Below are positions 1 through 8,538 of a DNA stretch of 64,000 nucleotides, piece by piece. Below the pieces are notes generated by a model that made no database searches, was not told where the DNA came from, and was given only the letters and a program-made list of their open reading frames with translations. The translations under genes were made by a program, and so were the position numbers. Numbering within the stretch: the stretch's first letter is position 1; every line of letters begins with the position of its first letter. This stretch comes from BOG-1155 sp050012495 (lineage in GTDB: Bacteria > Desulfobacterota > Syntrophorhabdia > Syntrophorhabdales > WCHB1-27): contig JBEKHB010000004.1 in the NCBI GenBank assembly GCA_050012495.1, positions 1-64,000 on the forward strand. The letters run 5' to 3'.

Positions 1-489
1 CAGCTTCCGACAGGCGGGCCGCATGCGCGTGTTCTCGCCAGATTGCCGGCCCGCTTTGCCGGCCGTGGCCGTTTATGCAACATTTATAATTTATAATTCA
101 ACATTCTCTTCACCCTACCCCCTCCCCCTAAACCGTAAACTATCGTTCACTTTCGTAACCCCCCCCTTCTGCAAGGCTTGTAAGAGAAGGGAATCCTAAA
201 GGGGGGTGGTGAGACGGTTAGTGAACAATCCGTGCTGAAAAGGGTAAAAAGAGGTTAAAAGCAGTAGAAAATGCCAAAAAACGACCGTTTTTGCGCCTGT
301 TTGTGCACCACGGCGGGGCAGGCAATCCCCTCCCCCTTCGAGGGGAGAGGGTGAGGGTGGGGATGATCCAAGCACCGAGAATAATTTATTCACACGTTCG
401 CACCCGTGCCGAAGACCATGGGTCGCAAGCCTTGGATATGGCGGAGCCTGGAAGATGATCTAAAACTGTAATTATTTTTGCAAAGTGCC
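1..489. other. Intergenic, no gene seen
   Basis: I see no convincing gene here. The stretch is rich in C-tracts and G-tracts that can pair with each other, for example the arms around a TTCGA turn near 328-350, in the style of a degenerate REP-like palindrome. The 20 bases at 436-455 resemble a stretch at 5158-5177, which also lies just beyond the 3' end of a minus-strand gene. Confidence 0.5.
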
Positions 490-2061
490 CTATGGAAAAA
501 GCGTCAACTGGGAGGACCTGGTGTCGAGCAGTTCCCGGATTTGTTTCAGCAGCTTCTCTATCACGATAGGTTTTGGGATCATGGGTATCCCCTCCCGGCT
601 GATCCCTTTCTTCGAGAGGATATCGCCCGTATAGCCGCTCATGAAGACCGCCCTTATGTCGGGTCTGATTTTCTTTAGCTCGATATACGCCTCTTTGCCG
701 TTTTTCCTCGGCATAATCACGTCGAGGAGCAGGAGATCGATGCCTTCCCTGTTCTCGTTGAACTTTTCAACGGCATCGACTCCGTCGACCGCTTCGATCA
801 CCGCGTAGCCGAAATCACGAAGCACGGTGGTGACGATCTGCCTCACGTCACTATTGTCCTCGGCCACCAGGATGACCTCGTTACCACCCTTCAGCTCCTC
901 TTTTTCCTGGATGCTCACAGCAGAGCTCGCAGGCTCCGCGAGGGGGAAGTAAGCGGTGAAGCTCGTCCCCAAGCCCTGCTGGCTGGCGACATTCACATAC
1001 CCCTTGTTTTGATGGACGATCCCGTAGACTATAGACAGGCCGAGGCCCGTCCCCTTCCCCACTTCTTTTGTCGTAAAAAAGGGGTCGAATATCTGGTCTT
1101 TCGTGCGCTCGTCCATGCCGCTTCCGGTATCGGAGACTTCGATCGCGGCGTAAGCGCCCTCTTTACCGTCACGGGCCTTCATAAAGTCGCCGCTCAGGTG
1201 CACCTGCTCTGTTTTTATGGACAGCATGCCGCCATCCGGCATGGCATCTCTCGCATTTGTCGCCAGGTTCATCAATAGCTGCGCTACCTGTCCATCGCCT
1301 ATGACAACAACCAGCCTTTCACGGCTAAACGACGTTCTCAGTTCTATATCCTCGCCGATAATCCTTCTTAATAGTTTTTCCACGATCTTAATTGCCTCGT
1401 TCAGGTCGACCGGTTTTGTTGCCATAGCCTGCTTTCGGCTGAACGCAAGCAGGTTCTGGGTAAGGGCGCTCGCTCTGTCCGCTGCCTCCATGATCTGGTT
1501 CACGTAGCTCGTAATCTGGGTGCCCGATACTGCTTTCATCAGGATCAGGCTGCAGTATCCCATGACAGTGGTTAAAATGTTATTGAAGTCGTGGGCGACG
1601 CCACCGGCGAGGGTGCCGATGCTTTCCATTTTCTGCGCGTGCAGAAGCTGGGCCTCCAGCTTCTTCCGCTCTGTGATGCTCTCCACGATCCCTTCGTGGT
1701 AGAGCACCTTCCCTTCCTTGTCGCGGACGACCCTTGCGTTGAGCGACACCGATTGCACGCTCCCGTCCTCGCAATAAACCTGGATTTCGAAGTCACGGGC
1801 GAAACCCTCCGTTTCCATGAGACGCAGATATTCATGCCTCCGTCTCCCGCTCACGCACAACTGCTTTCCGACATTGGTCACGCGCTGAATCAGCTCGTCC
1901 GGCGAATCGAAGCCGTGGATACGGGCGAGGGCCGGGTTCGCGTTGATAAAACGACCATCGAGGGACACCTGAAAAATTCCTTCAACGGCATTCTCGTATA
2001 TATAACGGTACTTTTCCTCCGCTTGTCTCAGGGCCTCTTCAACCGACCTTTTCTCCGTCAT
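490..2061 (-). CDS. Hybrid sensor histidine kinase with PAS and receiver domains
   Basis: A 523-residue cytoplasmic signalling kinase. In order it has an N-terminal PAS domain (about residues 15-130), a HisKA dimerisation helix with the phospho-accepting His at about 157 in GGVAHDFNNIL, a HATPase_c domain with N-box near 266, G1 DTGSGM near 311 and G2 GKGTGLGLS near 336, and a C-terminal receiver with the phospho-Asp at about 447 (LLLLDVIMP). No transmembrane segment is visible, so the signal is probably intracellular and sensed by PAS. The receiver-at-the-end layout suggests phosphorelay to an unlinked partner, since no DNA-binding regulator adjoins it. The ATG at 2061 is chosen because the PAS coiled-coil lead begins immediately after. 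Ligand unknown. Confidence 0.93.
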   Translation of the reverse strand: MTEKRSVEEALRQAEEKYRYIYENAVEGIFQVSLDGRFINANPALARIHGFDSPDELIQRVTNVGKQLCVSGRRRHEYLRLMETEGFARDFEIQVYCEDGSVQSVSLNARVVRDKEGKVLYHEGIVESITERKKLEAQLLHAQKMESIGTLAGGVAHDFNNILTTVMGYCSLILMKAVSGTQITSYVNQIMEAADRASALTQNLLAFSRKQAMATKPVDLNEAIKIVEKLLRRIIGEDIELRTSFSRERLVVVIGDGQVAQLLMNLATNARDAMPDGGMLSIKTEQVHLSGDFMKARDGKEGAYAAIEVSDTGSGMDERTKDQIFDPFFTTKEVGKGTGLGLSIVYGIVHQNKGYVNVASQQGLGTSFTAYFPLAEPASSAVSIQEKEELKGGNEVILVAEDNSDVRQIVTTVLRDFGYAVIEAVDGVDAVEKFNENREGIDLLLLDVIMPRKNGKEAYIELKKIRPDIRAVFMSGYTGDILSKKGISREGIPMIPKPIVIEKLLKQIRELLDTRSSQLTLFP

Positions 2062-2280
2062 GTCCTTGCCGTCCCTCCCGGGGTTATGTACGTTCCTACC
2101 CCGCCTGTCTCAAAAGGCGTTCCGTATGCTGCTTAAGAAGAATTATCATCAATTGCGGGAAAGAATCAACAAAAACTTATGCTTTGGCGCAGGTGCGCTC
2201 AGTTGCGGGGCCGCGCCTTGCACGGGCCCACCATTTTTTCTTGGCCGCCGCAGCCCGTTTCGTGTTACAGTTTCGGCCAT

Positions 2281-2490
2281 ATGAAGAGAGCCGGTACGGG
2301 GAGCGCCCTTTTCGATTTCTGCGACCTGGCATGCGAGTATGCGGAGACACCGAAGGAGACGGGCATCGACGGGTCCGGCAGTTGCAGGACCTTCATCGCC
2401 CTTTACTGCAAGCGAAAAAAGACCCTTGTCCATAAAAACCATCCCTGCAGCAAGAAGATTCCAAAACAAAAGCATACTGCGTCGGGATAG
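2281..2490 (+). CDS. Small Cys-rich hypothetical protein
   Basis: A 69-residue reading frame with a composition that looks protein-like, not random. It has five cysteines at about 14, 18, 35, 43 and 56, an acidic first half and a Lys/His-rich tail. The spacing Cys-X3-Cys and the paired later cysteines suggest metal binding or disulfides. I recognise it only as resembling short conserved hypothetical proteins of anaerobic Deltaproteobacteria, which is from memory. No strong ribosome binding site precedes the ATG at 2281, which lowers confidence. It stands upstream of, and on the same strand as, the FMN-binding protein gene at 2577. Confidence 0.5.
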   Translation: MKRAGTGSALFDFCDLACEYAETPKETGIDGSGSCRTFIALYCKRKKTLVHKNHPCSKKIPKQKHTASG

Positions 2491-2576
2491 CGAAGGTCCC
2501 TGCCCTTCTTGACTGTATGCACGCACAAGGCTTATAATCAAGCAATAATGAGGAGAACCCGACAAAAGGAGGCATC

Positions 2577-2993
2577 ATGACCAAAGAAGAAATAATGACC
2601 GCGTTGCGCGCTAATCCGGTTTGTTATCTCGCGACGGTTGAAAGCGACACTCCGCGGGTGCGGGGAATGCACACGTACGCCTTCGACGAGAGAGGGATCC
2701 TGATTCAGATAAGCAGCATCAAGGATGTGTACAAGCAGCTCGTAAAAAACCCGAAGGTCGAGCTTTGCTACAGTGACAAGGCGAGCGGGGCCCAGATTCG
2801 GGTGAGCGGCACCGCCGAGTTCCTTGAGGGTCAGGCCGTCAAGGAAGAGGTGCTCAAGAACCGTCCCTTCCTGAAATCCCTCGTCGCGACCCATGGCGAT
2901 GACGTGATCAAGGTGTTCAGGGTCGCCGGCGCCGTTGCGTCGGTTTGGACCATGGCGACGAACCTCGCGCCGAAGGAGTATGTCACTCTGTAG
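2577..2993 (+). CDS. Pyridoxamine 5'-phosphate oxidase family FMN-binding protein
   Basis: A 138-residue split-barrel protein of the PNPOx-like family. The N-terminus (residues 1-45) has the typical Lys-Glu-Glu helix followed by a strand reading CYLATVESDTPRVRGM, and the middle carries the NPKVELCYSD strand pair usual in this group. Members bind FMN or F420-like cofactors and act as small flavin oxidoreductases; the exact substrate cannot be told. An AAAGGAGGCATC stretch just before the ATG is a strong ribosome binding site and fixes the start. It is convergent with the VIT1-like gene at 3023. Length is normal for short family members. Confidence 0.85.
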   Translation: MTKEEIMTALRANPVCYLATVESDTPRVRGMHTYAFDERGILIQISSIKDVYKQLVKNPKVELCYSDKASGAQIRVSGTAEFLEGQAVKEEVLKNRPFLKSLVATHGDDVIKVFRVAGAVASVWTMATNLAPKEYVTL

Positions 2994-3022
2994 CCTCCGG
3001 CCGCCTTTCGCCCCTTCCTTTT

Positions 3023-4144
3023 TTAACGCCCCATGCCGGGGAAAAACCTGGCTGCCAGCCCAACCAGGCAAGTGAGGGCGGATGTACCCATGATTATGCA
3101 TAAGTTGTGCAGGATATTCGTCGATATTTTCTTACCGGATAGCACCGCCGTAAAGAGGCCGGCGACGGATATGCTGATAACGGCGAGGGCAAAGGCTATG
3201 ATCGCCGGAATGAACGGATTTGAATTCCACATGATCCCGACGAAGAAAGGCGCCAGGACCGGCAACGCCCCGATGACGAAGAATATGCCCGTGGCCTTGA
3301 CGGAGTCTTTCGGCCGAAGGACTCCGCCCGTGGTTCTCATTGTCTTGGCCAGACAGGACAAGACGCTTGGGTCGTCCCCTACGATATCCGCTATGAGCCT
3401 TACCGTATCGTTGCTTATTCCTTTCTCCATGAGAGCGTTCTCGAGCTCTCTCCTCAGCACGGCGGGATGGACCTCTTTCTTTATATCCAATTCTCTGCAC
3501 TCTCCCTCATTCGCATCATGATGCTCTTTTGACGAGATGTAAGAGACGGACATTTCCGCGATCATTCCGCCTATCATCGCGATGAACCCTGTCAGCCCTA
3601 TGACCAGGGTCTGTGCATGCGCCGCGAGCAGGCCGATGACCAGCCCCAGCATTTCTATTATGCCGGCCGTCATCCCCGGTATCGCTTCCCTGACCTTCAG
3701 GATATACGATCTCCTGTCTGCGATCCCCTCCATCATGTGCCATTCATGGCCGATTTCCTGCGTTATCACGTTGGTGATGATTTCCCCGGTCTTCTTGTCG
3801 CCCTTGTAGATGTCGAGCAGTCCCGCGTAGTCAAGGATCGCCTTTTTTTCACCGTGTTCGAGGTAATGGATGAATATGGTGCGCGGCAAGATGAGGGAAA
3901 GCAGTTTGAGCAGCACTATTCTGCATTTAATGAAGACCGAAACCCGGAACGAAACACCGTGGGCGTCCTGTGCGATTTTGTTCCACACGTGTGCGTGCCC
4001 GCGCTCCATCCCTCCTATTTCGATGAGGGGCTTTTTCCGGGCATCGTCATCATATTTCGCAGCCAGAAAACCGTACAACTTCTCCGCAATGATCTCGGAC
4101 GACCAGAATGTGCGCAGCAGGCGCGGGGTCTCTTTCGTGCCGAT
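3023..4144 (-). CDS. VIT1/CCC1-type metal transporter with ferritin-like N-terminal domain
   Basis: About 373 residues. The N-terminal 90-100 residues are helical with Glu and His residues (SEIIAEKLY, IGGMERGHAHVW) typical of a ferritin/rubrerythrin-like metal sensor domain. The rest has several hydrophobic segments (AGIIEMLGLVIGLLA, TLVIGLTGFIAMIGGMIAEMSVSYIS, then three near the C-terminus) in the style of VIT1/CCC1 iron or manganese exporters of the inner membrane. It lies directly downstream of rubrerythrin, so the pair probably deals with iron and peroxide stress. The frame stays open upstream into the rubrerythrin gene, but that part is out-of-frame shadow. No ATG, GTG or TTG precedes the domain; an ATC at 4144, spaced after GAGGTG, is the best candidate start and is unusual. 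Confidence 0.8.
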   Translation of the reverse strand: MGTKETPRLLRTFWSSEIIAEKLYGFLAAKYDDDARKKPLIEIGGMERGHAHVWNKIAQDAHGVSFRVSVFIKCRIVLLKLLSLILPRTIFIHYLEHGEKKAILDYAGLLDIYKGDKKTGEIITNVITQEIGHEWHMMEGIADRRSYILKVREAIPGMTAGIIEMLGLVIGLLAAHAQTLVIGLTGFIAMIGGMIAEMSVSYISSKEHHDANEGECRELDIKKEVHPAVLRRELENALMEKGISNDTVRLIADIVGDDPSVLSCLAKTMRTTGGVLRPKDSVKATGIFFVIGALPVLAPFFVGIMWNSNPFIPAIIAFALAVISISVAGLFTAVLSGKKISTNILHNLCIIMGTSALTCLVGLAARFFPGMGR

Positions 4145-4235
4145 AGATGCACCTCGTGGGCCAACGCCCGAAAAGCCGCGGACGAAAGGCGGGGGAGATG
4201 GGTGCTTTCCCCTCTTTCGTCCGGCGCCCGCGGGT

Positions 4236-4811
4236 CTAGTAGTTTTCCGCCGGCAGCTCGTAGTAGGCCTGCGGATGGGCACAGGCCGGACAGAGCGCCG
4301 GCGCCTTGGGACCTTCGTGGATATACCCGCAGTTCCTGCACCGCCACTTCGTTGAAGCATCCTTCTTGAAGACCCTGCCCTTTTCAATGTTCTCGAGAAG
4401 GGCGAGATACCTTTTTTCGTGTCCCGTTTCCGCGACGGCTATCATCCTGAAAACCTCTGCGATCTCAGGGAAACCCTCCTTGTCCGCGACCTCCGCGAAA
4501 TCCGGATAGAGTGTGCCCCACTCCAGGTGCTCGCCGGCTGCAGCCCCTTTGAGGTTTTCCGCGGTCGTTCCCACAGGGCCGGTGGGAAAGGTTGCGGCAA
4601 CCTCCAAATCACCGCCTTCAAGGAAGGTAAAGAATCTCTTCGCATGCTCTTTCTCATTGTCAGCCGTGTCGGCGAAAAGCCATGCGATCTGTTCATACCC
4701 CTCCTTCTTTGCCTGGGAGCAGAAATAGGTGTACCTGTTTCTCGCCTGTGACTCTCCCGCAAATGCCTTTAATAGATTCTTTTCCGTTTGTGAGCCTTTT
4801 ACGGTTGCCAT
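4236..4811 (-). CDS. Rubrerythrin
   Basis: A 191-residue non-haem diiron peroxidase. A four-helix diiron domain holds GESQARNRY near residue 20, the NEKEHAKRFF motif near 53 and VAETGHEKRY near 128, which supply the Glu and His ligands. A C-terminal rubredoxin domain follows with two Cys-X2-Cys pairs (CRNCG and CPAC) for one iron. Known family role: reduce hydrogen peroxide with electrons from rubredoxin/NADH in anaerobes. The ribosome binding site GGAGGATACG precedes the ATG. It is first in a two-gene unit with the VIT1-like transporter. Full length and intact. Confidence 0.96.
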   Translation of the reverse strand: MATVKGSQTEKNLLKAFAGESQARNRYTYFCSQAKKEGYEQIAWLFADTADNEKEHAKRFFTFLEGGDLEVAATFPTGPVGTTAENLKGAAAGEHLEWGTLYPDFAEVADKEGFPEIAEVFRMIAVAETGHEKRYLALLENIEKGRVFKKDASTKWRCRNCGYIHEGPKAPALCPACAHPQAYYELPAENY

Positions 4812-5191
4812 ATCGTATCCTCCTGCCTGTTTTTGAAAACAATACTCTCCCCTTACGGGCTATCGCATGCAGCCTCACTCGCCTTCTTTCCCCTTCGAAT
4901 AAGCTTGATCTTCCCTCTTTAACGTCGAGGCCGTCCTCTTCACCTCCTCACCATTTTCTGTCTCATTTGTCATTCAAGGGATCGTTTTCGGGCTTCTGTT
5001 TTTCACGCAAATCCTTAACGTTATATTACCCCATGGCGGCTTCCCTTTCAACTCGAACTCACATGAAAACTTTATTTCATTGAGGTTTTGGGACGGAACT
5101 CGTCAAGTTCGGTCACAAATCGACGCAAACTGCGGAAGATGGGTTGGCGAGCGTTGAATATGGTGGAGCCTGGAAAGAGAGGCTGCGGGGT
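4812..5191. other. Intergenic upstream of rubrerythrin
   Basis: About 380 bases with no convincing gene. It should hold the rubrerythrin promoter on the minus strand; an AT-rich patch near 5020-5035 is a candidate but I cannot assign hexamers firmly. A 32-codon minus-strand frame starting near 4975 lacks a ribosome binding site and is not called. The stretch 5158-5177 resembles 436-455 at 18 of 20 bases. Confidence 0.4.
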
Positions 5192-6514
5192 TTATCCCGG
5201 AGGGGCATAGGAGGCAACGGCACGCACGATCTTTTCGGTTCCCCTCAAGCCCTCTATCAGGTTGGCGACAGAGAGTCTTTCGTTCAATCCGTGCATCCTC
5301 ATCTCCTCTTCCTTCGGGAGCGCAATCGGAAAAAAGCCGTATGCGGGGATGCCGAGATTCCGGAAGTGGCGCAGGTCAGTCGCGCCGGTGGTGAGAAAGG
5401 GCAGGACGGGTATGTCACCCTTGAGCTCCCGTACTGCCGCTGCCAGGTAACGGAAATAGGGAGTGTTATGGGGCGAGGCCGCTGAATCTGTTCTGTTCGT
5501 GAGGATCACCTCGACTTCGGGCCCGGCGATCTTCCTCATCCTGTGGAGGAAGCCCTCGTGGGACTCCCCGGGCAGTATACGCGCATCGAAGCCGGCGGTT
5601 GATTCGGTAGGGATCACATTCACCTTCTCGCCGCTTTCGAGCATGGTTGCGGCGACCGTGTTGCGCAGCATGGCGTTAAGTAAAGGATCGCGCTCTATGA
5701 AGGCTCGGAACTTTTTGTTGCGAAGGGCGTCTTTCAAATCGGAGAATTGCATGCCGCCGATTTTTCTGCCGTGCAAAAGGCCATTCAGGTACCTCGTCAC
5801 CACTCCGGTCGGTTTCAAGGGTAACGGGGTGGATATAATCCTGTTGGCTGCCCGGATGATCTTGTCGTTGGCGTTGTCTCCATGGGGCATTGAGCCGTGT
5901 CCGCCGGTTCCCCTTGCCCGCAGCATAAACTGGCAGACCTTCTTTTCGGCCACCGAGACCTGGCCATGCCAAATCCCCGCCTCTTCGAGGATGCTGCCCC
6001 CCTCGCTCAGGACGAACGAGGCATGACGCAGCTCCTCCACCTTCTCCAGCATGTATTCCGCGCCCATCTTCCCGCTTGCCTCTTCATCGGCGGTGGCCAG
6101 AAAGATCAGGTCCCTCTCGGGGAGAATACCTTCCCGATGGAGCCCGATGAACGACAGGAGCTGACAGACGACCTGGGATTTCATGTCTATAGCGCCCCTG
6201 CCGTAGATAAAGCCGTCCCGCACTGCCCCGCTGAAGGGCGGCGCCACCCATCCTTCGTCATGGGCAGGCACGACGTCGAGGTGGCCGAGGAGTATCACGG
6301 GGCTGCCTCTCTTTTTCCCTTTCAGCCTCGCGAGGATGTTCGCCCGTCGCGGCTCGGGCGAGAAAACTTGCGCCTTTATGCCCTCTTGCTGGAGTTGGGC
6401 TTCGATGAACTGGACCGCGGCCTCCTCGTTGCCCGGTGGATTTGAGGTATCGATCCTTATCAGATCGGACAGGAGTTTTACTGCAGGATGGCCCTCGTTG
6501 TCAGTCCTCATCAT
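5192..6514 (-). CDS. M20 family metallopeptidase / deacylase
   Basis: A 440-residue protein of the M20/ArgE/DapE zinc hydrolase family. The first metal motif is LLGHLDVVPA, followed by GRGAIDMKS with the bridging Asp, then the ADEEASG catalytic Glu pair, a lid/dimerisation domain containing GTGGHGSMP, and a late His in GATDLRHF and MHGLNE. Family members hydrolyse N-acyl amino acids or dipeptides in the cytoplasm; the substrate is not predictable, and the sequence is closest in style to carnosinase/PM20-like members. The frame extends to 6601, but the ATG at 6514 is preferred: it overlaps the stop of the upstream diguanylate cyclase by 14 bases, a sign of translational coupling. Confidence 0.9.
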   Translation of the reverse strand: MMRTDNEGHPAVKLLSDLIRIDTSNPPGNEEAAVQFIEAQLQQEGIKAQVFSPEPRRANILARLKGKKRGSPVILLGHLDVVPAHDEGWVAPPFSGAVRDGFIYGRGAIDMKSQVVCQLLSFIGLHREGILPERDLIFLATADEEASGKMGAEYMLEKVEELRHASFVLSEGGSILEEAGIWHGQVSVAEKKVCQFMLRARGTGGHGSMPHGDNANDKIIRAANRIISTPLPLKPTGVVTRYLNGLLHGRKIGGMQFSDLKDALRNKKFRAFIERDPLLNAMLRNTVAATMLESGEKVNVIPTESTAGFDARILPGESHEGFLHRMRKIAGPEVEVILTNRTDSAASPHNTPYFRYLAAAVRELKGDIPVLPFLTTGATDLRHFRNLGIPAYGFFPIALPKEEEMRMHGLNERLSVANLIEGLRGTEKIVRAVASYAPPG

Positions 6515-7913
6515 AGCGTACCATATTTTTCCCTTCGTTTTTTGCCTTATATAAGTTCTCATCAGCCAAGCCAATGAGCGTGCCCGTATCTCTCCCGTCA
6601 CGGTAGCTTGCCACGCCTCCGCTTATGGAGACGGATATCGGCTTCCCGTTATGGGGGAAGGGCGTCTCCGCCACCTTCTGTCTCAAGCGGTCTCCGATTA
6701 CCATTGCAGCCTTGCCATCCGTTTCGGGCAGGACCACCAGAAATTCCTCGCCCCCGTATCGCCCCACGCTGTCGATGCCCCTGACCCCGTTTCTGATCAT
6801 GTGCGCCAGTTCCACCAGGACGGCATCTCCCGCGAGGTGACCGTACGTGTCGTTGATCTCCTTGAAGTTATCGATGTCGAAAATGATCACGGAGAGCGGA
6901 GAGCCGTACCGTTCGGACCGCTGTACTTCCACTTCCAGTTTTGAGACGATGGACAGGTGATTATGGAGGCCGGTAAGTCCGTCGCTGACCGACAGGGACT
7001 TTATCTCCTCGAAGAGGCGTATCTTTTCGAGGGCGGTCGCCATATGCGCGCAGAACCTCTTGAATACCGATTCTTCCCTGTAGTCGAAGGGCGTGCCCCG
7101 GTAGATGCCCGCGTAGCCGTATGTTCTGCTGGTCGTTACCAGAGGGACTATGACGGATTTGAGTTCATCGGAAGGAGACCGGCCGGTCGCTTTTTCCTGG
7201 ATGACCACCCTCACCTTCCTGTCCTCTTCAGCGAGCCGCGCCATTCTCTTGATAAGCGCGCCGGTTATTATCTCCCCAATGTCTTCGTTGAGCGCCACAT
7301 TCGGGTAGACGTAAATCTCCGCTTCCTCATGCCCGGGGACAAGGGCTGCAAATGCCTCAAAGGGAAGATAACTTTTTATGAGAGAAAACGAGTGCTTAAA
7401 GATCGAGGCAGGCTCCTCTGTCTCGCCTATCATATGCTGCAGGCCCTTCACCAGCTCGAGTTCCAGCAGGTTGAGCCTGTCGGCTTCGCATCTGTCCTTC
7501 ATCTCTGAAATGGCCAGGGCTGATTCGCGCCTTTCTTCATAGCCCTTGATAGCGTTGGAGACGATGCAATAGATCTCAACGCTATCGCGCAAGGGCTTCT
7601 CAATGCTCGAATAAGCCCCGTGCTCCAGCGATTGCAGCCTCTCTTCCGCGTTGCCTCCTTGCGTGACCGTGATGATGGGCAGATAAGGCTCAACTGCCCT
7701 TATTTTTTGGAAAATACTTGTGTCGAAATTGCCTGTTGAAGGTATATCCAGAAGAAACGCGTGCGGCTTCGTCGCAATTATCCGCTCTACCGCATCATGC
7801 GATTCGAGAAGCAGATCACCTTCCAGGTCGTGGTAGCGCAGGAGGAACTGCTCAAACCATCCACGCACTACCCCGTCCCTGGTAGCGATGAGAAGCCTTT
7901 TTCGTTCGTTCAT
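6501..7913 (-). CDS. Diguanylate cyclase with receiver-like and GAF-like domains
   Basis: A 470-residue protein. Residues 1-120 resemble a response-regulator receiver with a possible phospho-Asp at 56 (AFLLDIPS), though the acidic pocket is not classical. The middle (about 170-310) looks like a GAF sensor. The C-terminal GGDEF domain has an intact GGEEF active site near residue 387 and an RGID inhibitory I-site five residues before it, so it should make cyclic di-GMP and be product-inhibited. Its stop overlaps the start of the peptidase gene. No c-di-GMP receptor is recognised nearby. Cytoplasmic. Confidence 0.92.
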   Translation of the reverse strand: MNERKRLLIATRDGVVRGWFEQFLLRYHDLEGDLLLESHDAVERIIATKPHAFLLDIPSTGNFDTSIFQKIRAVEPYLPIITVTQGGNAEERLQSLEHGAYSSIEKPLRDSVEIYCIVSNAIKGYEERRESALAISEMKDRCEADRLNLLELELVKGLQHMIGETEEPASIFKHSFSLIKSYLPFEAFAALVPGHEEAEIYVYPNVALNEDIGEIITGALIKRMARLAEEDRKVRVVIQEKATGRSPSDELKSVIVPLVTTSRTYGYAGIYRGTPFDYREESVFKRFCAHMATALEKIRLFEEIKSLSVSDGLTGLHNHLSIVSKLEVEVQRSERYGSPLSVIIFDIDNFKEINDTYGHLAGDAVLVELAHMIRNGVRGIDSVGRYGGEEFLVVLPETDGKAAMVIGDRLRQKVAETPFPHNGKPISVSISGGVASYRDGRDTGTLIGLADENLYKAKNEGKNMVRYDED

Positions 7914-7940
7914 AAAAGAAGGCGGGGGCGTAAGCCCCGG

Positions 7941-8030
7941 CTACTTCTTACCCTTTTTGTCCTTTTTTGGCGCCTCTTTCTTTTTTGGCGTTTCTTTTTT
8001 GGCCGCGCAACCTTTCATTCCGCATGTCAT
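7941..8030 (-). CDS. Tiny Lys-rich protein with two cysteines
   Basis: A 29-residue frame beginning MTCGMKGCAAKKE and continuing as Lys/Pro/Ala repeats to a TAG at 7941. A clear GGGGGTG ribosome binding site lies seven bases before the ATG at 8030. A short GGGGC-TTAC-GCCCC hairpin follows the stop. The Cys pair plus a Lys-rich tail recalls two other small proteins in this window (30557-30910, 61346-61567). Function unknown; nucleic-acid or metal binding are guesses. It could be chance, but the strong ribosome binding site and the biased composition argue for a gene. Confidence 0.55.
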   Translation of the reverse strand: MTCGMKGCAAKKETPKKKEAPKKDKKGKK

Positions 8031-8100
8031 CGTCACTCACCCCCTTTTCCAAAACCATATTAAGTAAAATGGTGTTTTTTGTCAACAACAATTTGAAGCA

Positions 8101-8334
8101 TTATGCGGAGACTACCTCTTTGACTTCCGGTATCTCCTTCTTGAGGGCGTTTTCGACACCCATTTTCAATGTCATCATGCTCATCGGGCAACTCCCGCAA
8201 GCCCCCGTAAGCTTCACCTTCACCACACCGTCGGCCGTCACATCGACGAGCTCTATATCGCCCCCATCCCGCTGGAGCATGGGTCTGATCTTACCGATCA
8301 CCTGTTCTACTTTTTCTTTCATTGGTTCCTCCAT
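8101..8334 (-). CDS. Nfu/NifU C-terminal domain Fe-S cluster carrier
   Basis: A 77-residue single-domain protein of the NifU C-terminal (Nfu) family. It carries the cluster-binding Cys-X2-Cys in LTGACGSCPMS and the conserved RPMLQRDGGDIELVDV strand-helix. Such proteins carry [4Fe-4S] clusters from the assembly scaffold to apo-proteins in the cytoplasm, which suits a genome with many Fe-S subunits such as the bam products. Either the first ATG (8334) or the one at 8322 could start it; the first gives MEEPMKEKVEQ. It is monocistronic as far as visible. Confidence 0.95.
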   Translation of the reverse strand: MEEPMKEKVEQVIGKIRPMLQRDGGDIELVDVTADGVVKVKLTGACGSCPMSMMTLKMGVENALKKEIPEVKEVVSA

Positions 8335-8538
8335 ATGGTTTGTCCTTTTACGGGATTACAAAAATATAAACCCTGAAACTCATTCTGTAAAGTGAAAGCC
8401 GGGCAGTGAGGGGGCCGGGCGATTTTTGATGGATGGCGCGGAAGCCAGCGAGGGCGGGACCCGCAGCATACTCCGTCGTATGTGAGGAGTCACGCTGAGC
8501 CGGCGACCGCCCCAGGCGCGAAAATCGCCCCGGCCGCG

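Noticed and set aside
196..393. 65-codon minus-strand frame in the left intergenic stretch
   Set aside because: Low-complexity Pro/Ser/Gly sequence from C/G-tract repeats; no ribosome binding site or family resemblance.
4880..4975. 32-codon minus-strand frame upstream of rubrerythrin
   Set aside because: No ribosome binding site; composition charged and unremarkable.
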